Source: Mangrovibrevibacter kandeliae
GTDB lineage: Bacteria; Pseudomonadota; Alphaproteobacteria; Rhizobiales; Rhizobiaceae
Direction: 5' to 3'
Length of the DNA: 64,000 nt
Assembly: GCF_024519155.1 (NCBI RefSeq)
Contig: NZ_JANIFJ010000005.1
Span: 248,001-312,000, forward strand
Position numbers and translations under genes: made by a program. Each line of letters starts with the position of its first letter. The first letter of the stretch is position 1. The notes beneath the pieces are model-generated. The model worked only from the letters and a program-made list of their open reading frames with translations. It was not told where the DNA came from and did no database searches. This document shows, in pieces, positions 19,389 through 29,881 of the stretch.

Positions 19389-20894
19389 ATGCGCGGCAGT
19401 GTCAGAGCCCTCTTGGCGAGCCTCCTCGTCACCCTCGCACCGCTCGCCGTCGTCGGCCCCGCGGCTGCCGCCAATGACCTGACCGTCGCCTATAACAGCC
19501 AGACCGACAAGGACTTCCGTCAAGGCCTGCAGATGCGCCTCGCCTGGACCGGGGACTATGCCGGGCTGTTCGACGCCGACATCGGTCCGGGAACGCTTCG
19601 GGCGATCCGTGATTTTCAGGCGCGTCATGGTCTTCAGGCCAATGGTGTGATCGACGAGCCTTTCCTGCGCCTCCTGGTCGTCGAGAGCGACCGCGCCCAG
19701 CAGGCGCTCGGCTTTTCTTTCGTTGAAGACGAGCTGACCGGTGCGGAGATCGGCCTGCCGAGCGCGCTGGTCCGTGATCTCGGGCCGACCGAGATCGGAC
19801 GCCTGTGGCGTTCGCCGCAGGACAATGTCGAGGTGGAGACGGTCCGTTTCGCCGATGGTCAGCGTTCGCTGGCCGACATGTATGATCTGGTGCAGACCCC
19901 GCAGGCCGACCGCACCGTCGACTACAAGAAGTTCGCAGGCACTTGGTTTGTCGTGTCCGGAACAGAAGCCGGCGGTCGCACCTACTACATCCGCGTGGCT
20001 TCGCGCGGTCCGGAGTTGCGCGGTTTCTCCGTGTCCTACACGCCGGACATGGCCGCCAAGATGCAGCCTTTCGTCATCGTCGCGTCCAACATGTTCGACG
20101 GCTTTGCGGGCGAGCCGGCCACCGGCGCCGGTTCGGCTCTCGTTGCTGGCCTGACGCGCGGCGGCGACGCCGATCGCTATGCGCTTGCCTATGCCGACCG
20201 CGGATCACCGACGCGGGCCGAGCCGGCCTCGGCCCAGGGCGGCGCACCGGCTGCCGCCAGCCAGAACCTCGACTCCTCCGGCACCGGCTTCCTGGTGTCA
20301 AAGGACGGCTGGGTGCTCACGAACGCCCATGTCGCGAAGGCCTGTCATACGATCCTCGTCGGCGATCATGGCGCGGCAGACAACCGGATCATCGACAGCG
20401 CCAACGATCTCGCCTTGCTGCATGTCGCCTCCGGTTCCGATCTCGGCGAACCGCTGAAGATTTCGACTGCCGCTCCGCGCCTCGGCGAGGACATCCTGGC
20501 ACTTGGCTTTCCGCTGCGCACGATCCTGGCCGACAGCCTGAACGTGACGCGTGGCAACGTCTCGTCGCTCCTCGGCCTGATGAATGATCCCCGCTACCTT
20601 CAGATCTCGGCGCCGGTTCAGCCCGGCAATTCCGGCGGCCCGCTGGTTGACCTCGCCGGTCGTGTCGTCGGCGTCGTGACCGCGAAGCTGAACGCCGTCG
20701 CCGTCGCCGACGTCACTGGTGACATTCCGCAGGCGATCAACTTCGCCATCCGGCCGGACACCGTCACGCAGTTCCTCGACGCCAACGCGATCGACTACGC
20801 CAAGGCCGATGCTTCGGCGGCGTTCGAGAGCGTTCCCGACGCGACCGCCAAGGTGCAGAACGGCGTCCTTCCGATCCTTTGCCTCGGGGGTTGA
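19389..20894 (+). CDS. exported trypsin-like serine protease with peptidoglycan-binding domain
   Basis: The product has 501 residues. The signal peptide ends around AAAAN (residue 28). A peptidoglycan-binding-1 repeat follows (DIGPGTLRAIRDFQARHGLQANGVID, about 62–87), then an undefined region, and a C-terminal HtrA/trypsin-like domain. The catalytic triad is intact: His314 (TNAHV), Asp340 (NDLALL) and Ser415 (GNSGGPL). There is no PDZ domain, unlike DegP. It probably acts in the periplasm close to the cell wall. The upstream 190 bases are AT-richer than the surroundings and contain TAAAAT at 19306–19311 as a possible -10, without a convincing -35. Confidence 0.88.
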   Translation: MRGSVRALLASLLVTLAPLAVVGPAAAANDLTVAYNSQTDKDFRQGLQMRLAWTGDYAGLFDADIGPGTLRAIRDFQARHGLQANGVIDEPFLRLLVVESDRAQQALGFSFVEDELTGAEIGLPSALVRDLGPTEIGRLWRSPQDNVEVETVRFADGQRSLADMYDLVQTPQADRTVDYKKFAGTWFVVSGTEAGGRTYYIRVASRGPELRGFSVSYTPDMAAKMQPFVIVASNMFDGFAGEPATGAGSALVAGLTRGGDADRYALAYADRGSPTRAEPASAQGGAPAAASQNLDSSGTGFLVSKDGWVLTNAHVAKACHTILVGDHGAADNRIIDSANDLALLHVASGSDLGEPLKISTAAPRLGEDILALGFPLRTILADSLNVTRGNVSSLLGLMNDPRYLQISAPVQPGNSGGPLVDLAGRVVGVVTAKLNAVAVADVTGDIPQAINFAIRPDTVTQFLDANAIDYAKADASAAFESVPDATAKVQNGVLPILCLGG

Positions 20895-20982
20895 TCGACT
20901 ACGCTGATCGACCTGCGCCTGAGGAACAGCGTGTTCTCCGAATCGTCATGGACACGGTCCGAGCGCTGGCTATAAGCGCTCC

Positions 20983-21905
<923 letters not shown>

Positions 21906-21909
<4 letters not shown>

Positions 21910-22667
21910 ACATCCACGCCATCCGCGCCATCTATCGTTTCGAGATGGCGCGCACCATTCGCACGCTGCTGCAGAGCATCGTCTCGCCGGTGATCTCGAC
22001 GTCCCTCTACTTCGTCGTCTTCGGGGCTGCGATCGGTTCGCGCATCAGCGAGATCGACGGCGTCAGCTATGGCGCCTTCATCGTGCCCGGGCTGGTGATG
22101 CTGTCGCTCCTCACGCAGAGCATCTCGAACGCCTCCTTCGGCATCTACTTTCCCCGCTTCGCCGGCACGATCTACGAGGTGCTGTCGGCGCCGGTCTCGT
22201 TCGTGGAGGTCGTGCTGGGCTACGTCGGTGCGGCCGCGACGAAGTCGATCGTGCTCGGCCTGATCATCCTTCTCACCGCGGGCTTCTTCGTGCCCCTGCG
22301 CGTCGAGCATCCGGTCTGGATGCTGTGCTTCCTCGTGCTGACGGCCGTGAGCTTCAGCCTCTTCGGCTTCATCATTGGAATCTGGGCGGACGGCTTCGAG
22401 AAGCTGCAGCTCGTGCCGCTGCTGATCGTCACGCCCCTCACCTTTCTTGGCGGGAGCTTCTACTCGATCGACATGTTGCCGCCCTTCTGGCGCGCCGTGA
22501 CGCTGTTCAATCCGGTCGTCTACCTCGTCAGCGGCTTCCGCTGGAGCTTCTACGGCAAGGCCGACGTCGACGTCGGCGTCAGCCTGACGATGACGCTGGT
22601 CTTCTTCGCGCTGTGCATCGCGCTCGTCGCCTGGATCTTTCGGACCGGCTATCGGCTGCGCAACTGA
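21906..22667 (+). CDS. ABC-2 type exporter, permease subunit
   Basis: A 253-residue inner-membrane protein with six hydrophobic segments and the ABC-2 signature region [21 protein letters not shown] near residue 180. It is similar to NodJ/DrrB/YadH permeases. Its start overlaps the ATPase stop by four bases, giving translational coupling. As a two-subunit system it would dimerise to form the export channel. Confidence 0.92.
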
Positions 22668-23013
22668 GCGGTTGGGGCTCGTTCGGAAAGGCGGGTCGAG
22701 TGCGTGAGGCGGCCGTGGCATCGCGCCGCAAGGCGCGGCCGCCATATGCCGGCGGCGCGTGGGGCGGCGTTCTTACATCCTCATGACGAAAAACGCCGCT
22801 ACGCCGGTCCCGGCGGTCGTTCCATGGTGCGACGATCATGGTCGCAAGATGGCGCCCGGGCCACGTTCTTTATACGCCGAGACACCTGCGACGAAAAGTC
22901 TATACAGCTCTAAGGCGGCACTTGATTGAATTAAAGACTAATTTTTACTTAACGCTGCCCTCTGAGCGTTAAAGTAATTCAGTCGACATTAGGACCGGAC
23001 AGACGGTGCGCGC
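22668..23013 (+). other. gene-free convergent gap with hairpins and an AT-rich patch
   Basis: This is 346 bases between the ABC permease and the end of the GGDEF–EAL gene. Near the start is a GC hairpin with a GNRA-type loop (CGCGCC-GCAA-GGCGCG, 22722–22737) inside a larger GGCGGCC/GGCCGCC stem, a candidate end for the ABC transcript. A second repeat GCGGCGTT/AACGCCGC (22764–22771, 22792–22799) follows. From about 22900 to 22985 the DNA is sharply AT-rich and holds the inverted repeat TTAACGCT-N8-AGCGTTAA (22949–22972). No coding frame here is convincing. Confidence 0.5.
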
Positions 23014-24564
23014 TCAGGCGATGGCCCGGGCGCGCCGCTCTGGAACGAGGGACGGACAGAGCACTGCCCCGTCACCGGCAAGGGTGGCGAGTGCCAACTC
23101 GCCCGGCGGCTGCGGCCGTCCGAAGAGGAAGCCTTGCAGGAGATCGATGCCGGCCGACAGCAGGAACTGGTGCTGCTCCTCGGTCTCGACCCCCTCGCTG
23201 ACGACCTCGAGGTCGAGGCGCTGAGCGAAGGTGATGAGGCCCTGAAGGATGTTGCGCGTCGAATCGCTGCAAATGTCGGCCGTGTACTTCCGGTCGATCT
23301 TCAACCGGTGCAGCGGCAGCTTGGCGAGATAGAAGAAGTTGGAATAGCCCGCGCCGAAATCGTCGAGCGCGAACCGGATTCCGTCCGCGGCCATGTCCTC
23401 CATGATCTTCTGGCCGAGATCCATGTCCTCGAACAGCATGCTCTCGGTGATCTCGAGGATCAGGTGGTTGGGCGCCAGCCCGGATTTCTCGAGCGCCCAG
23501 CGGACATCTGCCAGAACGTCGGGCGACGCCATCTGGCGCGGCGACATGTTGACCGAAACGGTCTCGATGAGACCGGCGTCGACCCACCCCTTCGCCTGCA
23601 CGCAGGCTTCGAGAAGGACGTGACGGCCAAGCCGGCCGATCAGGCCCGAGGTCTCGGCCACCTCGATGAAGCGGCAGGGTGGGATCATGCCCAGCGTCGG
23701 ATGGCGCCAGCGCGCCAGCGCCTCCACCGAGGGACGTCGCCCGGAGCCCGGCCGGCCGAGGATTGGCTGGTACCAGACCTCGATCTGGCCCGAGGCGATC
23801 GCCTGGCCGAGGTCGGCGTCGAGCTGGTGGCGCGTATGGAACGACTCGAGCATCGAGCCCGCGAAGGCGAGGCTGGCATTGCGGCCAGCCCGCTTGGCCT
23901 CGTACAGCGCGATATCGGCGAAGCGCTCGAGATCGCCAGGGGTCGTGCAGTCCTGCGGATAAATGGCAGAGCCGCCCGAGAAGCGGATCGACAGGGCGCT
24001 CTGGCCGGCGATCACCCGCTGGATCAGGAGGGCCTTGAGCCCGAAGGCGACCGCCTCCAGCCGCGCCGACACGTCCGAGCCGCTGACGACGACGGCGAAC
24101 TCGTCGCCGCCGATGCGCGCGACGAACTCGCCACGCCCGGCCGCAAGGCTCAGGCGCCGCGCGGCCTCGACGATCACGTCGTCGCCGGCCTGGTGGCCGA
24201 GGGCATCGTTGATTTCCTTGAAGTGGTCGAGATCGATGAGGAGCAGGCCGACCTCCCCTCCCGACCGCTGCGCGTTCTGGACCTGCGCGTAAAGACGCTC
24301 CTTGAACGCGAGCCGGTTGGAAAGCCCCGCGAGCTGGTCGGTGCGGGCAAGCTGCATCGCACTCTCGCGCTCGCGCACCAGGGCACCGGTGCGCTCCTGC
24401 ACACGCTTCTCCAACGCGAGATTGGCTTCCACCAGCGACTGGTTCAGTGCAAAGAGCTCGCGGCTCTTCGACTCCAGCTGGCGCTCCGCCTCGCTGCGGG
24501 CCAGACGCTCACGCTCCAGAAGCGCCCGGATGTCGTCGTCGACCCGCTCAGGCATGGATGCCAT
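23014..24564 (-). CDS. bifunctional GGDEF–EAL cyclic-di-GMP protein
   Basis: The product has 516 residues. An N-terminal coiled coil (about 10–65) precedes a GGDEF domain with intact GGDEF (152–156) and an EAL domain with intact EAL (281–283), plus NMSPRQM, LEITESM, DDFGAGYSNF and the SEGVETEEQ loop, all expected of an active phosphodiesterase. No RxxD inhibitory site precedes GGDEF. There are no membrane segments or sensor domain beyond the coiled coil. It controls c-di-GMP, and so motility versus attachment. ATG 24564 follows GGAGG; longer in-frame starts lack homology. Confidence 0.93.
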   Translation of the reverse strand: MASMPERVDDDIRALLERERLARSEAERQLESKSRELFALNQSLVEANLALEKRVQERTGALVRERESAMQLARTDQLAGLSNRLAFKERLYAQVQNAQRSGGEVGLLLIDLDHFKEINDALGHQAGDDVIVEAARRLSLAAGRGEFVARIGGDEFAVVVSGSDVSARLEAVAFGLKALLIQRVIAGQSALSIRFSGGSAIYPQDCTTPGDLERFADIALYEAKRAGRNASLAFAGSMLESFHTRHQLDADLGQAIASGQIEVWYQPILGRPGSGRRPSVEALARWRHPTLGMIPPCRFIEVAETSGLIGRLGRHVLLEACVQAKGWVDAGLIETVSVNMSPRQMASPDVLADVRWALEKSGLAPNHLILEITESMLFEDMDLGQKIMEDMAADGIRFALDDFGAGYSNFFYLAKLPLHRLKIDRKYTADICSDSTRNILQGLITFAQRLDLEVVSEGVETEEQHQFLLSAGIDLLQGFLFGRPQPPGELALATLAGDGAVLCPSLVPERRARAIA

Positions 24565-24792
24565 CCGCTGCCTCCGGCCGCAGTGCAGCCGCGACGGTGC
24601 AACTTGGCATCCTGCCGGAACGATCTTCGATACGGACACTGAACGCGTTCGTAGTGGTGTGCGGACGCATACGATACTCCCAAGGTCCGACCAGAAGTAG
24701 CGCAAAGCCCTTAACGGATCATACGGGTTGATTGCCTTGTAAAACGCCCTGCTTAAATCTTCGGCGGCGGAGTATTTCGCTCAGTGGCCTCT

Positions 24793-26040
24793 TCAGCCGC
24801 CGAGCCGATGCGCCAGATCGGGCGACGGCCAGCACGTGCGCGTCAGGCCCGCCCTGGTCTGCCAGCCGCCGATGGAGCGTCGCGTCTTGAACCCGGGCAG
24901 CCCGTCGGCGCCGCCGACGTCGTAGCCCTTCGCCTGCAGCTTCTCCTGCAGCCGGGCGACGTCGCCGCGGGTCATCGCGCCGGCCTCCACCCATCCCCCC
25001 TGGAACGCGCCGCCGCCGAGCATCCGGTCCGCCAGGTGTCCGATGAAGAGCGCGTAGAGATCGGAGTTGTTGTAGGCCTTGATGACGTAGAAGTTCGGTG
25101 TCGCAACGAAGGCCGGTCCGTAGCGGCCCGCCGGCATCAGGAGGTTGCCGTCGGCCTTCAGTTCGGCGGGCGGAAACGGTTTTCCGGACACCCGCGCCAC
25201 GCCGTCGGAGACGAAGGCGCTGATCGGGCGGCGCCGGTCCGGCCCCTCGGTGCTGCAGTCGACGCTCTCCGGCGCATTGACCTCGAAGCCCCAGTCGCGC
25301 CCTCGCACCCAGCCGGATTGCTGCAGGTAGTGCCCGATCGAGGCGAGGATGTCCGGCACCGTGTTCCAGATGTCCTTGCGCCCGTCGCCGTCGAAGTCGA
25401 CGGCGAGCGCCTCGAACTTGCTCGGCATGAACTGCGGCTGACCGAGCGCGCCGGCCCACGAGGAACGCATCTCGTCGACTTTGAGATGACCATTCGCCAC
25501 GATGCGCAGCGCCGCGATCAGTTCGTCCTGGAATATCGCCTTGCGACGCGACAGGTAGGCCTTGGTGCCGAGGACGCGGAAGGCGTTGTAGGGGATTTTC
25601 GCCGCACCGTAGCCCGACTCGCGAGCCCAGATGGCGAGGATGATCGTCGGCGGCACGCCGGTCTGGCGTTCGATGCGGTCGAGATCGCCGCGGTAGCGTG
25701 ACAGGAGCGCTCGGCCTTTCACCGCCAGCGCCTCGATCCGCCGCTCGTCGAAATAGGCCGCCGGGCTCTTGAACTCGGCCTGGAAGTTGTTCTCCTCCAC
25801 CTTGGCCGGCTCGCCCGGCAGCACGAGATCGGGCAGGTCGAGATCCGGCGTCACGCCGGCGAAGGCGGCGTCGAAGACGGTGCGCGGCACACCGGCCCTC
25901 TGAGCCTCCGGCCAGATCTCCCGTTCCAGGAAGGGGCGAAAGCCCGCGGCGATGGCCGCCTTGTCCGGCGCGGCGCCGGCCGGGCGGGGCAGCGCCGCCA
26001 GCAGGGCGAGGAGGACGAAGAGCGAAGTGACGATGCGCAT
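24793..26040 (-). CDS. MltB-family lytic murein transglycosylase
   Basis: This 415-residue protein has a signal peptide (1–23, ending PAGA). The SLT_2/MltB domain has the catalytic Glu in IWARESGYG (about residue 130) and GALGQPQFMPSKF, IWNTVPDILASIGHYL and NFYVIKAYNNSDLYA. A C-terminal peptidoglycan-binding domain follows (VARLQEKLQAKGYDVGGADG). There is no lipobox, so it should be soluble and periplasmic. It cleaves glycan strands during wall remodelling. ATG at 26040 begins the signal peptide; the frame is open upstream into the recR region without homology. Confidence 0.92.
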   Translation of the reverse strand: MRIVTSLFVLLALLAALPRPAGAAPDKAAIAAGFRPFLEREIWPEAQRAGVPRTVFDAAFAGVTPDLDLPDLVLPGEPAKVEENNFQAEFKSPAAYFDERRIEALAVKGRALLSRYRGDLDRIERQTGVPPTIILAIWARESGYGAAKIPYNAFRVLGTKAYLSRRKAIFQDELIAALRIVANGHLKVDEMRSSWAGALGQPQFMPSKFEALAVDFDGDGRKDIWNTVPDILASIGHYLQQSGWVRGRDWGFEVNAPESVDCSTEGPDRRRPISAFVSDGVARVSGKPFPPAELKADGNLLMPAGRYGPAFVATPNFYVIKAYNNSDLYALFIGHLADRMLGGGAFQGGWVEAGAMTRGDVARLQEKLQAKGYDVGGADGLPGFKTRRSIGGWQTRAGLTRTCWPSPDLAHRLGG

Positions 26041-26132
26041 GGGCCGCTTCCCCCGATTCAAGCTGCGATGATGGCGGTCAGGGAGCACGGGCCGGGGGCA
26101 CCGCGTCAAGCCCCGGCGTACGAGCCCCGAGA

Positions 26133-26738
26133 TCAGAGCGCGGTGCGCGAGCGCATCGCCGCCGAGAGCGTGCCCTCGTCGAGGTAATCGAGCTCGCCGC
26201 CGACCGGCACGCCATGCGCCAGGCGGGTGATCTTCACGTCGAAGCCGGCGAGCTGGTCGATGAGGTAGTGCGCGGTCGTCTGCCCCTCGACCGTCGCATT
26301 GACCGCGACGATCACCTCGACGACGCCACCTTCTGCCACGCGCGCCACCAGCTGGCGGATCGTGAGGTCGTCGGGACCGATCCCCTCGAGCGGCGAGAGA
26401 ACGCCGCCGAGCACGTGATAGGCGGCGTTCAGCGCCTTGGCCCGCTCCAGCGCCCAGAGATCGGCGACGTCCTCGACCACGACGATGACGCTCGCATCCC
26501 GGCTGTGGTCGCAGCAGATCGTGCAGGGGTCGCGCGTGTCGATGTTGCCGCAGGTCGAGCACACCTTCACCTCGTCGAGCGCGGTCGCCATCGCGGCCGC
26601 GAGCGGCGCGAGCAGCTGCTCCTTGCGCTTGACGAGATGCAGGGTGGCGCGGCGGGCCGAGCGTGGGCCGAGGCCCGGCAGCTTGGCGAGGAGCTGGATC
26701 AGCCGCTCGATCTCGGGGCCGGCGATCGACTTCGACAT
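26133..26738 (-). CDS. recR: recombination mediator protein RecR
   Basis: The 201-residue RecFOR-pathway protein has a helix-hairpin-helix ([19 protein letters not shown]), a four-cysteine zinc site (CSTCGN...CTICCD, about 57–73) and a TOPRIM domain starting [15 protein letters not shown]. It clamps DNA and helps RecA load at gaps. It forms dnaX–ybaB–recR, an order conserved across many bacteria. Confidence 0.96.
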   Translation of the reverse strand: MSKSIAGPEIERLIQLLAKLPGLGPRSARRATLHLVKRKEQLLAPLAAAMATALDEVKVCSTCGNIDTRDPCTICCDHSRDASVIVVVEDVADLWALERAKALNAAYHVLGGVLSPLEGIGPDDLTIRQLVARVAEGGVVEVIVAVNATVEGQTTAHYLIDQLAGFDVKITRLAHGVPVGGELDYLDEGTLSAAMRSRTAL

Positions 26739-26822
26739 GGAGGTGTACGGGACTCTTCTGCGGGCACGGGCGGCGCGGCGGACAGAGCCGCCGCCGCAAG
26801 CGATGTCTCTACCGGGAAGCCC

Positions 26823-27146
26823 TCAGAAGGGCAGCTTCATGCCGCCGGGCAGCTGCAGGCCGGCTGTCAGCTCCTGCGTCTTTTCCTGCACGATCACCTC
26901 GAGCTTGGTCTTGGCGTCGGCATGCGCGGCGATCACCAGGTCCTCCAGAATGTCGGCCTCGTCCGGCTTCACCAGCGACGGATCGATGGCAAGGGTCGTC
27001 ATATCGCCCTTGCCGTTCAGGGTCATGGTGACCATCCCGCCCCCCGACTGGCCGGTCGCCGAAACCTCGGCGATCTCCTGCTGCAGGCTCTGCATGCGCT
27101 CCTGCATGGCTTTCGCCTGCTTCATCATGCCCATCATGTCTTTCAT
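26823..27146 (-). CDS. ybaB: YbaB/EbfC nucleoid-associated protein
   Basis: A 107-residue DNA-binding dimer. A Met-rich N-terminal helix ([19 protein letters not shown]) leads into the typical beta-sheet [21 protein letters not shown] and [19 protein letters not shown] precedes the ATG. The position between dnaX and recR is the classic one. Confidence 0.95.
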   Translation of the reverse strand: MKDMMGMMKQAKAMQERMQSLQQEIAEVSATGQSGGGMVTMTLNGKGDMTTLAIDPSLVKPDEADILEDLVIAAHADAKTKLEVIVQEKTQELTAGLQLPGGMKLPF

Positions 27147-27187
27147 CGCATCACTCCCTCAGTTCTGCTTTCGCGAGGACCCCGCGG

Positions 27188-29107
27188 TCAGACGTCGTCG
27201 TCCGGATCAAGGCCGTCGTCCTGGAAGCCCATATCGTCTTCCAAGTCGGGATCGGCCAGAGGCGCGTCGTCCTCCAGAGGTGCGGCCACCGGCGCGAGCG
27301 CCTCCTCGGCGACCCCATCGGCCCGCAGGCGCACGTCGACGACCCTGGCGCCGGGGAAGATCTGCAGGATGGCCGCGACCTCCGGATCGGCGCCGGCGTC
27401 GGTGACGAGCGCAGTCTTGTGCGCCGCCTCGCGCTCCTCGATGGTCTGGCCGCCCTGCCCGCTGGCGATCGACACCACCCAGCGCCGGCCGGTCCAGTCG
27501 TGCAGCTTGCGGGCGAGATCGCCGACCAGCGCTCGGGGCGCATGATCGGTCAGAGCGATCTCGATCCGCCCCGTCTCGATCTTCACCGGCCTCAGGTAGC
27601 GCCGCACCGACACCTGCATCAGCGAGTCGCGCTTCGCTTCGGCGAGCGCGGCGATGTCGTCGAGGCTCGTCAGCCGCGGCTCGGCCGTGTCCGGGTGCGC
27701 CATCGGTGCCGGGCTCGGCTGCGCCGCGCGCGGGCGTGCGTCTCCACCTCCACCGATGGCGGCCATCCGCGCCGCAGGAGGGGTGACCGGCGACGGTGGC
27801 GAAGGCGCCGGCATCGGCTCACCCGATCCGGCCGATGCGTCGGCATGGGCGCCGTTCGAGCCGCCATTGCTCCTCGGCGCGGGATCCGGAGCGCGGGACG
27901 CCGGCAGCCGCGGGACCTCGCCGTCGCGCAGGGCGCGCAGGAGATCCTCCGGCGCCGGCAGGTCGGCGGCATGGGCGATGCGGATCAGCGCCATCTCGGC
28001 GGCCTGGCGGGGCGCACTGGCATTGCGCACCTCCTCGATCGCCTTCAGCAGCATCTGCCAGACCTGGCTGAGGCTGCGCACCGACAGCGACGTGGCGAAG
28101 GCGCGGCCGCGCTCGATCTCGGCTGGCGCCAGGGCCGCCTCGTCGGCCGCGTCCGGCACGAAGCGCAGGGTGGTCACGACATGGGTGAAGTCGGCGAGAT
28201 CGCTGAGGACGACGACCGGGTCGGCCCCGACCCGGTATTGCTCGCGAAACTCGCCGAGCGCCGCGGGCCCATCGCCGCGCATCAGCATCTCGAAGAGGTC
28301 GATGATGCGGCTGCGGTCGGCGAGGCCGAGCATGGCGCGCACCGTTTCGCTCTCCACCTGTCCGGCGCCGTGCGCGATCGCCTGATCCATCAGCGACAGC
28401 GCGTCGCGCACCGAGCCCTCGGCGGCGCGTGCGACGAGCCGCAGCGACTCGTCGTCCACCGCGACGGCCTCGGCCGCGGCGATCTTGCGCAGGTGCTCGA
28501 CCAGCGTCGCGGTCTCGATGCGCCGGAGGTCGAAGCGCTGGCAGCGCGACAGGACGGTGATCGGGACCTTGCGGATCTCGGTGGTGGCGAAGATGAACTT
28601 GGCGTGCTCGGGCGGCTCTTCCAGCGTCTTCAGCAGGCCATTGAAGGCCTGCGTCGAGAGCATGTGCACCTCGTCGATGATGTAGACCTTGTAGCGCGCC
28701 GACACCGGCCGATAGCGCACCTGTGCGGTGATCTCGCGGATGTCGTCGATGCCCGTGTGCGAGGCCGCATCCATCTCGACGACATCGACATGGCGACCCT
28801 CCATGATCGCCTGGCAGTGGATGCCCGGCTCGGCGAGATGCACCGTCGGCTGGTCGATCGTGTCGGTCTGGTAGTTCAGGGCGCGGGCGAGGATGCGGGC
28901 GGTGGTGGTCTTGCCGACACCGCGCACGCCGGTCAGCATCCAGGCCTGTGCGATGCGCCCGGTCTCGAAGGCGTTCGTCAGGGTGCGAACCATCGGCGCC
29001 TGACCGATCAGGTCGTCGAAGCTCCGGGGGCGATACTTGCGGGCGAGGACACGGTAGCCCGCGTCCTGCGGCGCGGCGGGAGGCGTCTGAGGCACATCGC
29101 TGCTCAT
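27188..29107 (-). CDS. dnaX: DNA polymerase III subunit gamma/tau
   Basis: The clamp-loader subunit has 639 residues. AAA+ motifs are Walker A GVRGVGKTTTAR near residue 50, Walker B YIIDEVHMLS near 125, and the SRC motif LSRCQRF. The clamp-loader zinc module normally has four cysteines, but here only one is left (PGIHCQAIMEGRHVD), a feature I know from alphaproteobacterial DnaX. The C-terminal third has a Pro/Ala/Gly linker (about 405–475) and a tau-like tail ending in an acidic run. ATG 29107 is next to the conserved YRVLARKYRP start. The gene lies directly upstream of ybaB and downstream of ffs. Confidence 0.95.
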   Translation of the reverse strand: MSSDVPQTPPAAPQDAGYRVLARKYRPRSFDDLIGQAPMVRTLTNAFETGRIAQAWMLTGVRGVGKTTTARILARALNYQTDTIDQPTVHLAEPGIHCQAIMEGRHVDVVEMDAASHTGIDDIREITAQVRYRPVSARYKVYIIDEVHMLSTQAFNGLLKTLEEPPEHAKFIFATTEIRKVPITVLSRCQRFDLRRIETATLVEHLRKIAAAEAVAVDDESLRLVARAAEGSVRDALSLMDQAIAHGAGQVESETVRAMLGLADRSRIIDLFEMLMRGDGPAALGEFREQYRVGADPVVVLSDLADFTHVVTTLRFVPDAADEAALAPAEIERGRAFATSLSVRSLSQVWQMLLKAIEEVRNASAPRQAAEMALIRIAHAADLPAPEDLLRALRDGEVPRLPASRAPDPAPRSNGGSNGAHADASAGSGEPMPAPSPPSPVTPPAARMAAIGGGGDARPRAAQPSPAPMAHPDTAEPRLTSLDDIAALAEAKRDSLMQVSVRRYLRPVKIETGRIEIALTDHAPRALVGDLARKLHDWTGRRWVVSIASGQGGQTIEEREAAHKTALVTDAGADPEVAAILQIFPGARVVDVRLRADGVAEEALAPVAAPLEDDAPLADPDLEDDMGFQDDGLDPDDDV

Positions 29108-29311
29108 GGCCGTCGCGATCTCCTCTCCCTCATGTGGCGGGTCACCAGCAGTTTCCAAAGCGGCGCGGACATGGCGCGACCCTAGACGGATTCCGCCCCG
29201 AGGCAATCCCGCAGGGACCACGCCCCGAGGCAAGCCCAAGCCGGACCACGCGACGGCCGGGCCGCGGACCGAAGACCGCGCTTGCCTGCCGTGGCGAAGA
29301 CTGGTGAAGGT

Positions 29312-29409
29312 GGGAGGCTGGCACGGCGACCCGTGCCGGAGCTCGTTGGGGCTGCTTCCTTCCGGACCTGACCCGGTTGGCGAGTGGCTCGTCCACCACC
29401 AACCTCCCG
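29312..29409 (-). ncRNA. ffs: signal recognition particle RNA, small bacterial type (4.5S)
   Basis: The minus strand carries the invariant SRP core GGTCAGGTCCGGAAGGAAGC (within 29352–29376), including the GGAA tetraloop and asymmetric loop bound by Ffh. Closing arms GGGAGGTTGG (29409–29400) and CCAGCCTCCC (29321–29312) pair over 10 bp with one G–U, giving a hairpin RNA of about 98 nt. Its location just upstream of dnaX is usual in Rhizobiales. The exact ends are inferred from the stem. Confidence 0.96.
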
Positions 29410-29416
29410 CGGCTAC

Positions 29417-29445
29417 ATATCGTCGAGCGGCGCCTTAAATGCAAG
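29417..29445 (-). promoter_or_regulatory. probable ffs promoter
   Basis: On the minus strand TTGCAT (29445–29440), 17 bases, and GATATG (29422–29417) end seven bases before the predicted RNA 5' end at 29409. Distance and direction fit; the -10 is only 3 of 6. Confidence 0.5.
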
Positions 29446-29467
29446 GCCACGGGAAAGACGGACTTCG

Positions 29468-29881
29468 ATGCGGACATTTCGACTGGACCCGCGCCTCGCC
29501 AGGGACACGCTCGGCGTCGCGCGACTCGGCCTCTGCGAGCTGAGGCTCATGAACGACAGCCGCTGGCCCTGGGTGGTGCTCGTGCCGCAGCGCGAGGCCA
29601 TCACCGAATTTTATGAACTCAGCCCCCTGGACCAGACGATGCTGACCTTCGAGACCGACCTCGTCGCCCGCGCCTTCAAGGCCTTGACCGGGGCCGACAA
29701 GCTGAACATCGCCACGATCGGCAATGTCGTGTCGATGTTCCATCTGCACATCGTGGCGCGATTCGCCAGCGATGCGAACTGGCCGGGGCCGGTCTGGGGC
29801 TTCGGCATGGCCGAGCCCTACGAGGCGGCGCGCGCGCAGGCCCTCGTGTCAGACATCGCCCGGGCGGTGCTGCCCGCATGA
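29468..29881 (+). CDS. HIT domain protein
   Basis: This 137-residue histidine-triad nucleotide-binding protein has the motif FHLHIVARFASDANWPGPVWG (about 98–118). The third triad position is Arg rather than His, as in the alphaproteobacterial HVHVIAR subgroup. Family members hydrolyse nucleoside phosphoramidates or dinucleotides; this subgroup is uncharacterised. ATG 29468 was chosen because the frame upstream runs through ffs. Its stop overlaps the nudC start (ATGA), so the two are translationally coupled. Confidence 0.88.
   Translation: MRTFRLDPRLARDTLGVARLGLCELRLMNDSRWPWVVLVPQREAITEFYELSPLDQTMLTFETDLVARAFKALTGADKLNIATIGNVVSMFHLHIVARFASDANWPGPVWGFGMAEPYEAARAQALVSDIARAVLPA

Noticed and set aside
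22764-22799. GCGGCGTT/AACGCCGC repeat as an intrinsic terminator
   Set aside because: The loop is 20 bases and there is no T-tract on either strand.
22704-22913. 69-codon plus-strand frame in the convergent gap
   Set aside because: Composition is Arg-rich without a ribosome site, and it crosses two hairpins; not supported as a gene.
22938-22953. CTAA-N7-TTAAC resembling a CtrA box
   Set aside because: One mismatch, and it lies in a convergent gap with no gene to control; chance match in an AT-rich patch is likely.
27188-29107. Loss of DnaX zinc cysteines as a sign of decay
   Set aside because: The single-cysteine HCQAIMEGRHVD form is, to my knowledge, normal in Alphaproteobacteria; the rest of the AAA+ core is intact.
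27419-29185. 588-codon plus-strand frame opposite dnaX
   Set aside because: The dnaX motifs on the minus strand are unambiguous; the plus frame has no recognisable domain and atypical composition.
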